From Actinomycetes bacterium (GTDB lineage: Bacteria; Actinomycetota; Acidimicrobiia; Acidimicrobiales; RAAP-2), in assembly GCA_021781315.1 (NCBI GenBank), contig JAJXXB010000192.1, forward strand, positions 1 to 10,865: a stretch of DNA of 10,865 bases, given 5' to 3'. Under the pieces are notes generated by a model. The model worked only from the letters and a program-made list of their open reading frames with translations, did no database searches and was not told where the DNA came from. Made by a program: the position numbers and the translations under genes. Of this stretch, positions 6,132-10,865 are shown one piece after another; positions within the stretch are counted from its first letter, which is position 1, and each line of letters starts with the position of its first letter.

Positions 6132-7594
6132 ACGGAAAGCGCGTCGACGTCGCGGGCGTAGCGGTCGCCACGGGTCACTTCATCAACGGCGCGCGCGTCG
6201 ACTCGAGCCGCACGTTCGAGGATCGTTCGCCGTTGGATTGGAGCGTGAAGCTCGCCGACGTCAGTCGCGGCGACGCGTCCGACGCCGACGCCGCGCTGCG
6301 CGCCGCCCTCGGTGCCTTCCCGGCCTGGGCGGCGAAGACCGCCGACGAGCGGGCCGCGTATCTGCACCGCCTCGCCGATCTCATCGACGCGAACGTCGAG
6401 CGCCTGGCCGCGGTCGAGTGTCTCGACATGGCGATGCTGCTCGAGAGCCTGCAAAAGCGGGTCATCGCACGCGGCGCGCGCAACTTTCGCGCCTACGCGG
6501 ACCTGGCGGTCGACTACCACTCGCGCCGCTGGGACTCCAACGGCACCCACAATGCCGTCTTGCGCATGCCGGCTGGTCCGACGGTCGTCATCACGCCCTG
6601 GAACGCGCCCTTCATGCTCTCGACGTGGAAGTGCGCACCCGCCCTCGCCGCGGGCAACTCGGTCATCTTGAAGCCCGCCGAGTGGGCGCCGCTGAGTTGC
6701 TCGGTGTTGATGGACCTCGTCGACGAGGCCGGCTTTCCGCCGGGGGTCTTCAACCTCGTCCAGGGCATCGGTGAAGAAGTGGGCGCCGAACTGGTCGCCG
6801 ATCACCGGGTGCGGCGCATCTCCTTCACCGGCTCACCCGAGACGGGTCGCGCCATCGGCGTGGCCGCGGCGCGCAACCTCACCCCCTTTACCGCCGAGCT
6901 CGGCGGCAAGGGGCCCTTCCTCGTCTTCGCCGACGCCGACCTCGACGCCGCCGCCGCCAAGGCCGCGGTGATGTACGACGACGCGGGCCAGGTGTGTCTG
7001 GCCGGCACGCGGCTGCTGGTCGAGTCCTCCGTGCGCGAACAGTTCCTCGCCCGCTTCGAGGCCGCGAGCGCGGCCCACGTCCTCGGCGACAGCCGGGACC
7101 CGTCGACGACCGTCTCGCCGCTCATCCACCCCGAGCACCTGGCTCGTGTCGAGGGCTTCGTCGAGCGCGCCCGCGTCCACGGCGACCGGATCGTCTTTGG
7201 CGGCGAGCGCCTGCGCGAGGAAGGCCTCTGGTATCGGCCGACTCTGATCGAGCCGCACTCCAACGACGCCGAGATCGTCCAGCACGAGGTCTTCGGGCCC
7301 GTCCTCACGTTTCAGACCTTCGCCGACGAGGACGAGGCGATCGCGCTCGCGAATTCGACTCCCTACGGGCTCTCGGCGATCGTCTACACCTCCGACCAGA
7401 CGCGCGCCGAGCGCCTCGGCGAACGCCTGCGCGCCGGCACGATCTGGGTCAACACGTTCCTGGTGCGCGATCTCACCGCACCCTTTGGCGGCACCGGCAT
7501 CAGCGGCATCGGCCGCGAGGGCGGCGACTACGCGCTCGACTTCTACAGCGACCTCAAGACGTTCCAGGTCAAGGAGGACACCACCCATGGGTGA
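6128..7594 (+). CDS. hpaE: Aldehyde dehydrogenase, HpaE-like (5-carboxymethyl-2-hydroxymuconate semialdehyde dehydrogenase)
   Basis: NAD(P)-dependent dehydrogenase of 488 residues, standard for the family. Start ATG 6128 overlaps the FAH stop (ATGA); the same frame is open further upstream, but that part reads as non-family sequence. Catalytic features are TPWNAPF with Asn159, LKPAEW with Lys182, SFTGSPETG (232-240) of the Rossmann fold, ELGGKGP with Glu257, GQVCLAGTR with nucleophile Cys290, and HEVFGPVL (386-393). The C-terminal run VNTFLVRDLTAPFGG and SGIGREGGDYALDFYSDLK match the corresponding parts of E. coli HpaE as I remember it (VNT.NVRDL..PFGG, GREGGEY). It probably oxidises the ring-fission semialdehyde made by the neighbouring dioxygenase to the dicarboxylate handled by the FAH-type enzyme. 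Alternatives are other hydroxymuconic semialdehyde dehydrogenases, or a PuuC-like role on gamma-glutamylated aldehydes; context favours the first. The last codons overlap the next gene by eight bases. Confidence 0.87.
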   Translation: MNGKRVDVAGVAVATGHFINGARVDSSRTFEDRSPLDWSVKLADVSRGDASDADAALRAALGAFPAWAAKTADERAAYLHRLADLIDANVERLAAVECLDMAMLLESLQKRVIARGARNFRAYADLAVDYHSRRWDSNGTHNAVLRMPAGPTVVITPWNAPFMLSTWKCAPALAAGNSVILKPAEWAPLSCSVLMDLVDEAGFPPGVFNLVQGIGEEVGAELVADHRVRRISFTGSPETGRAIGVAAARNLTPFTAELGGKGPFLVFADADLDAAAAKAAVMYDDAGQVCLAGTRLLVESSVREQFLARFEAASAAHVLGDSRDPSTTVSPLIHPEHLARVEGFVERARVHGDRIVFGGERLREEGLWYRPTLIEPHSNDAEIVQHEVFGPVLTFQTFADEDEAIALANSTPYGLSAIVYTSDQTRAERLGERLRAGTIWVNTFLVRDLTAPFGGTGISGIGREGGDYALDFYSDLKTFQVKEDTTHG

Positions 7595-8474
7595 CATCGT
7601 CGGCGCGGGCATCGTCGCGCACGTTCCCACCATCGTCTTGCCCGACGCGGAGCGGCGCGCCCTGAACAACGGACGCGAGAGCACGCTCTACACGGGCCTG
7701 CACGATCTGCGCCGCGAGGTCTTCGACGAGTTGCGTCCGGACCTCGTGATCGTCTTTGACAGCCACTGGTTCACGACCGTCGAGTTCGTGATCACGGCCC
7801 ACGAGCGTCGACGGGGATTCTTCACCTCCGAGGAGCTGCCGCGCGGCATGTCGAGCGTGCCCTACGACGTGCCCGGCAACCCGTCCTTCGCCCGCCTCGT
7901 CGGCGAGATCGCCGCAACCACGCCGGACTGCTGGATCACGCCGATCGACAACGAGCACCTGCCCATCACCTACGCGACGACGAACCTGCTGGCGTTCCTC
8001 CAGGGACCCGAGCCGTGGATCTCGGTCAGTCTGTGCCAGACGGCCGAGCCGTCGGACTTCGCGACGGTGGGCCGTGTCATCGCCCACGCGATCCACGAGA
8101 GCGATCTTCGCGTAGTGCTGCTGGGCTCGGGAGCACTCAGTCACACGTTCCACCCCCTCACCAAGCTGCGCGCGCACGAGGCCGCCGACGAGGAGCACAT
8201 CTTCACCCCCGCGGCCGCCGCGGCGGATCACGCGGTCATCGACGCCTGGTCGCGCGGCGATCACGCGAGCGTCCTCGAGGGCCTCGGCGACTTCATGGCC
8301 TTCAAGCCCGAGGGCCGCTTCGGTCACTACCAGATGCTGGTGGCCGCGCTCGGCGGTGCGGACTGCGTTGCCCCGGGTCGGGCGTTCTCCGCCTACGAGA
8401 ACGCGATCGGCACGGGCCAGATCCACGTGTGGTTCGACCGTCCGGCCACCGGCTGGACCAAGGAGGCGTCGTGA
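7587..8474 (+). CDS. hpaD: Class III (LigB-type) extradiol ring-cleavage dioxygenase, HpaD-like homoprotocatechuate 2,3-dioxygenase
   Basis: Non-heme iron dioxygenase of 295 residues that opens catechol rings next to the hydroxyls. ATG 7587 is chosen over the longer open frame because AAGGAGG (7571-7577) precedes it and MGDIVGAGIVAHVPT is the family N-terminus. Conserved blocks are AHVPT with His12, IVFDSHW with His60, FFTSEELP (78-85), GNPSF (97-101), GSGALSHTF with His186, and PEGRFGHYQMLVAALGG (241-257) with Glu242 in the position of the third LigB iron ligand. The C-terminal GTGQIHVWF matches GTGQ of enterobacterial HpaD/HpcB. The blocks align in order with that enzyme from memory, so homoprotocatechuate is the best guess for the substrate; protocatechuate or another catechol is possible. 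It overlaps the dehydrogenase gene by eight bases and the following gene by the GTGA junction. Confidence 0.88.
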   Translation: MGDIVGAGIVAHVPTIVLPDAERRALNNGRESTLYTGLHDLRREVFDELRPDLVIVFDSHWFTTVEFVITAHERRRGFFTSEELPRGMSSVPYDVPGNPSFARLVGEIAATTPDCWITPIDNEHLPITYATTNLLAFLQGPEPWISVSLCQTAEPSDFATVGRVIAHAIHESDLRVVLLGSGALSHTFHPLTKLRAHEAADEEHIFTPAAAAADHAVIDAWSRGDHASVLEGLGDFMAFKPEGRFGHYQMLVAALGGADCVAPGRAFSAYENAIGTGQIHVWFDRPATGWTKEAS

Positions 8475-9265
8475 CCCTTCGCGGACTGCCCTTCCCACGC
8501 ACCGCCAGCGGGCGCGCGTCGTTGCTGCCGCCACCGCCCTGGCACTACTCCGGCGATCTTCTCACCGTCGAGTACCGCACCGACCCCAGCGCCATCGCCG
8601 CGCTGTTGCCCGAGGGGGTCAGTCTCGCCCACGATGACGAGGACCCGGGCGCCGTCGCCTTCATCTGGGCCGACTGGCAGAGCTGCGGCGACGACCGCAG
8701 CGAACTGCTCGACCCGGTGCGCGCCCAGTATCGCGAGGCCTTCGTGGTGGTGCGCTGTCGTTTCCGCGGCCAGCTCTTCAGCCGATGTCTGTTCATCTGG
8801 GTCGACAAGGACTTTGCCCTCGTGCGCGGGCACCTCCAGGGATACCCCAAGAAGATGGGCTCGATTCATCAGACCCGTCCCGTGACGGTTGGCTCGGCCG
8901 GCCCGCGCCTCGAAGCCGGTGGACGATTTGGCATGACGCTCGCCGCCGCAGATCGACGCCTCGCCGAGGCGACCGTGACCCTGACCGGGCCGTCGGCGAG
9001 CAGCGGCTTCGTCAACTCCCACGCGATGCTGCACCATCGCTACGTGCCGCGCCTCGAGCTCGACGGTACCGACAGCCTGGCCGAGGTGGTGACCATGTCC
9101 GGGGTCAACGTCGAGTTGGGTCCGGCCTTTGCCGGCAGCGCGACCCTCGAGCTCTTCGACTCACCGAGCGAGGAACTGACCCTCATAGCGCCGCGCGAGA
9201 TCATCGGCGGCTACTTTCGTAGTGTCGGGACCACGTTCGCCGGTGGGACGACTCTCGAGGGGTAA
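8471..9265 (+). CDS. Acetoacetate decarboxylase family protein
   Basis: Protein of 264 residues from GTG 8471, which overlaps the dioxygenase stop (GTGA) and follows AAGGAGG (8460-8466) by four bases; the open frame continues far upstream but there overlaps the dioxygenase. The ADC fold is recognised from LPPPPWHYSGDLLTVEYRTD (positions 19-38), a long beta-rich body and the active-site motif GYPKKMG with Lys127/Lys128. In clostridial acetoacetate decarboxylase (YPKK) the first of these lysines forms the Schiff base with the keto acid. The lysine pair and spacing are intact, so Schiff-base chemistry on a 2- or 3-oxo acid is plausible. Being translationally coupled to HpaD/HpaE/HpaG-like genes suggests it decarboxylates, isomerises or hydrolyses a ring-cleavage intermediate and does not make acetone. 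Some ADC-like proteins are not decarboxylases, so the reaction is unassigned. Confidence 0.83.
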   Translation: MTLRGLPFPRTASGRASLLPPPPWHYSGDLLTVEYRTDPSAIAALLPEGVSLAHDDEDPGAVAFIWADWQSCGDDRSELLDPVRAQYREAFVVVRCRFRGQLFSRCLFIWVDKDFALVRGHLQGYPKKMGSIHQTRPVTVGSAGPRLEAGGRFGMTLAAADRRLAEATVTLTGPSASSGFVNSHAMLHHRYVPRLELDGTDSLAEVVTMSGVNVELGPAFAGSATLELFDSPSEELTLIAPREIIGGYFRSVGTTFAGGTTLEG

Positions 9266-9267
9266 GC

Positions 9268-9807
9268 GTGTCGCGTCGCATCGCCAGTTCCAAAGCGTCG
9301 GTGGTCTCCCAGGCCGAACGTGACATTCGCGGGCATCTGAGCGACCACGACCTCGACTTCACCGCGATGAGCGCGGTGTCCAACATCTACCGGGCCGGCT
9401 CGGCCGTGCGCAATCACATGGAGCGCTCGGTGCTGTCGGCCTACGACCTGTCGTGGGTGGCCTTCACGGTCCTGTGGGTCCTGTGGATCTGGGGCGAGCA
9501 GGAGTCCGGCCACGTCGCCGCCGAGGCCGGCGTGACCAAGGGAACCCTGACCGGGGTCGTGAAGACGCTGACCACGCGACGCCTGGTTCGCCGGGTGCCG
9601 CACGCGAGCGACGGCCGACGCGTGTCGCTCGTCCTTACCAAGTCCGGTACGCGTCTCATCGAGGAGCTCTTCCCCGAGTTCAACCGCCACGAGACGCTCG
9701 CGGTGGGCGCCCTCTCGGCCCCCGAGCAGCGCGAGCTCGCCCGCCTGTTGCGACTCGTTCTCGCGCACATCAGCGACGTCGACGCGCCCTCGAGCGAGGC
9801 GAACTAG
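9268..9807 (+). CDS. MarR-family transcriptional regulator (HpaR-like by context)
   Basis: Dimeric winged-helix regulator of 179 residues, starting at GTG two bases after the previous stop with GAGGGG upstream. The core follows an N-terminal extension of about 35 residues. It contains a hydrophobic helix (LSWVAFTVLWVLWIW, 61-75), the HTH AAEAGVTKGTLTGVVKTLTTRRLVRRV (84-110) and the wing with SDGRRVSLVLTKSG (114-127), which carries the Asp-Gly-Arg-Arg pattern of MarR DNA-binding wings. E. coli HpaR, which represses the homoprotocatechuate genes until the aromatic is present, is also MarR-type, so a similar role here is likely. Candidate binding sites are the TTTG-N4-CAAAC palindromes at 5208-5227 and 2571-2590. 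Being last in its own operon would give negative autoregulation. The TAG stop shares CTAG with the stop of the convergent gene. Confidence 0.9.
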   Translation: MSRRIASSKASVVSQAERDIRGHLSDHDLDFTAMSAVSNIYRAGSAVRNHMERSVLSAYDLSWVAFTVLWVLWIWGEQESGHVAAEAGVTKGTLTGVVKTLTTRRLVRRVPHASDGRRVSLVLTKSGTRLIEELFPEFNRHETLAVGALSAPEQRELARLLRLVLAHISDVDAPSSEAN

Positions 9808-10436
9808 CGAGAAGGCTTCGCCCAGTACTGGTCGTCGGCGCGCGCCGCCGCTACGGCCTCGGCGCTGTCGAGACCCGGCGCCATCGAGGCCGCCCCGTCG
9901 GCGAGCACCTGGAAGTGGTCGATGTTGAGCAGGCGGATCCAGCTCTGTTGGCCCATCGTGAGCGAGATGAAGCAGGCGAGCTCGACGAGCTCCTCTTCCG
10001 AGAAGTTCGCGTGGAGCCGGTCCCAGAACGCGTCGTCGGGACTCAGGCGCCAGGTGATGGCTTCGGCGTAGGCGAGCGCCGCCTTCTGGCGCTCGTCGTA
10101 GATGCTCGCCGATTCGAAGTTCAACAGTTCGTCCAGCGCGCCCTCGCGCAGGCCCGCGCTCTGGGCCGCGGTGCTGCGCTGGTTGCCGCAGTACTCGCAC
10201 TTGAGCGAGCGCGACACGTAGACGCGGCAGAGCTCCTTGAGCGAGTGCTCGACGACGCCGCCGCGAAACAGGCTGGCCCAGGAGTTGGCGAAGGCCCAGA
10301 ACGCCGCGCGCGAGTGAGCCCGCACCGCGCTCGACTCGGGTCGCGGCGTCCCCTCGCGCGCGCAGCGCTGCAACTCGGCCAGCATCTCGTCGTCCATCTC
10401 GGACAACGGGTAGTACGAAATCCGCTGCTGATCCAT
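9804..10436 (-). CDS. AhpD-like / carboxymuconolactone decarboxylase family protein
   Basis: All-helical protein of 210 residues. The redox signature is CEYCGNQR with Cys80 and Cys83, preceded at the AhpD spacing by Glu68 (ELCRVYVSRSLKCEYC). In AhpD the family pattern is Glu-x11-Cys-x2-Cys-x3-His; here the final His is Arg87. The motif is followed by TAAQSAGLREGALDELLN, a typical CMD helical stretch. True AhpD is an alkylhydroperoxidase; many family members are uncharacterised, and metabolic carboxymuconolactone decarboxylase (PcaC) lacks the CxxC, so PcaC function is unlikely. The ATG (MDQQRISYYPLSEM) follows a strong GAGGAGG. It lies 47 bases downstream of gcvPB on the same strand, probably cotranscribed, and overlaps the marR stop in CTAG. 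Whether it belongs to the aromatic locus or to the gcv operon is unclear. Confidence 0.82.
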   Translation of the reverse strand: MDQQRISYYPLSEMDDEMLAELQRCAREGTPRPESSAVRAHSRAAFWAFANSWASLFRGGVVEHSLKELCRVYVSRSLKCEYCGNQRSTAAQSAGLREGALDELLNFESASIYDERQKAALAYAEAITWRLSPDDAFWDRLHANFSEEELVELACFISLTMGQQSWIRLLNIDHFQVLADGAASMAPGLDSAEAVAAARADDQYWAKPSR

Positions 10437-10483
10437 CAGTCCTCCTCGATCGGCCCACGCTAACGCGATCCGCCGACTCGGCG
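10437..10483 (-). promoter_or_regulatory. Short spacer with ribosome binding site for the AhpD-like gene
   Basis: The 47-base gap between gcvPB and the AhpD-like gene holds GAGGAGG (minus strand, ending five bases before ATG 10436). I see no promoter or terminator in it, which supports one transcript for the two genes. Confidence 0.5.
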
Positions 10484-10865
10484 TCAGCGCGCGGCCGCGT
10501 CCTCGGTCGCGATGAGGTGTCGCGCCGCGCGCGCCTCGTCCACGCGCGAGACCGGCGTGTGATGGGGCGCGTGGTGCAGCGCCTCGGCCTCGGTGGGGGC
10601 ACTCGCCACGATGCGCTCGACCGCCTGGGCGAGGGCCTCCAGCGTCTGGGGGCTCTCGGTCTCGGTGGGCTCGAACATCAGCGCCTCGTCGACGATCAGC
10701 GGGAAGTAGACGGTCGGCGAGTGGAAGCCCTCGTCGAGAAGGGCCTTGGCCACGTCGAGACCGCGCACCCCGGTCGCCGCCTTGAGAGCCGTCGCGGTCA
10801 GAACGGCCTCGTGCATGCAGGGCCGGTCGTAGGCGGCGGGCAGCGTTGCGGCCAGACGCCGGCGC
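10484..10865 (-). CDS. gcvPB: Glycine dehydrogenase (decarboxylating) subunit 2, C-terminal part (5' end outside window)
   Basis: C-terminal ~126 residues of the beta subunit of the split P-protein of the glycine cleavage system, a PLP enzyme that decarboxylates glycine onto the lipoyl group of GcvH. The reading frame stays open to the right edge and upstream of the internal Met reads AAYDRPCMHE, as in GcvPB. Further family landmarks are GLDVAKALLDEGFHSPTVYF, LIVDEALMFEPTETES and the tail HHAPHHTPVSRVDEARAARH. The PLP lysine lies outside the window. The two-subunit form occurs in several bacterial lineages and separates this gene from the single-chain GcvP of many actinobacteria. It ends with TGA and is followed by the AhpD-like gene on the same strand. 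Confidence 0.92.
   Translation of the reverse strand, partial: RRRLAATLPAAYDRPCMHEAVLTATALKAATGVRGLDVAKALLDEGFHSPTVYFPLIVDEALMFEPTETESPQTLEALAQAVERIVASAPTEAEALHHAPHHTPVSRVDEARAARHLIATEDAAAR

Noticed and set aside
7485..7586. Upstream extension of the dioxygenase reading frame
   Set aside because: It overlaps the dehydrogenase C-terminus and is Ser/Arg/Ala-rich; ATG 7587 has AAGGAGG and the family N-terminus.
9804..10436. 4-carboxymuconolactone decarboxylase (PcaC) of the beta-ketoadipate pathway
   Set aside because: The protein has the AhpD-type CxxC, which PcaC lacks, and no ortho-cleavage genes are present.
9211..10602. 463-codon minus-strand open frame across marR, the AhpD-like gene and gcvPB
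   Set aside because: Arg/Ala-rich low-complexity translation that crosses three well-supported genes.
1..10865. Mobile elements, CRISPR, tRNA or rRNA genes
   Set aside because: No transposase or integrase, no spaced direct repeats, and no gap large enough apart from three gaps of about 80-98 bases, none of which folds like a tRNA.

Overview
The window is high-GC bacterial DNA with GTG starts, ATGA/GTGA start-stop overlaps and very tight packing. No gap between genes exceeds about 100 bases. It reads as an actinobacterial chromosome; a split glycine dehydrogenase (GcvPB) together with a CYP125-like P450 is compatible with an Acidimicrobiia-type lineage, but that is inference and not proven by the sequence. 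I see no IS element, tRNA, rRNA or CRISPR.

Layout from left to right: the 3' end of an O6-alkylguanine-DNA methyltransferase gene (+); an APC-family permease (-); a PuuD/peptidase C26-type gamma-glutamyl amide hydrolase (-); a divergent cytochrome P450 (+); a glutamine-synthetase-fold gamma-glutamyl-amine ligase (-); then a divergent, translationally coupled five-gene operon (+) encoding an FAH-family HpaG-like enzyme, an HpaE-like aldehyde dehydrogenase, an HpaD-like class III extradiol dioxygenase, an acetoacetate-decarboxylase-family protein and a MarR regulator. After this come an AhpD/carboxymuconolactone-decarboxylase-like gene (-) and the C-terminal end of gcvPB (-).

Taken together, 223-9807 looks like a catabolic island. 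The plus-strand operon carries the core of a homoprotocatechuate (3,4-dihydroxyphenylacetate) meta-cleavage pathway: ring cleavage, semialdehyde oxidation, and decarboxylation/isomerisation. The flanking genes carry the logic of gamma-glutamylated amine catabolism: importer, gamma-glutamyl ligase and gamma-glutamyl hydrolase. The combination, with a P450 in the middle, suggests a route from an aromatic amine (for example a tyramine/dopamine-like arylethylamine) through a gamma-glutamyl intermediate to a catechol. No enzyme here proves the substrate.

A candidate 20-bp operator with arms TTTG-N4-CAAAC occurs in both divergent promoter regions, just downstream of a possible -10 each time, and a half-site lies in the permease promoter. 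It could tie the separate transcription units into one regulon under the MarR protein. All three convergent gene pairs abut within 2 bp or share a CTAG stop-codon overlap, leaving no room for terminators.
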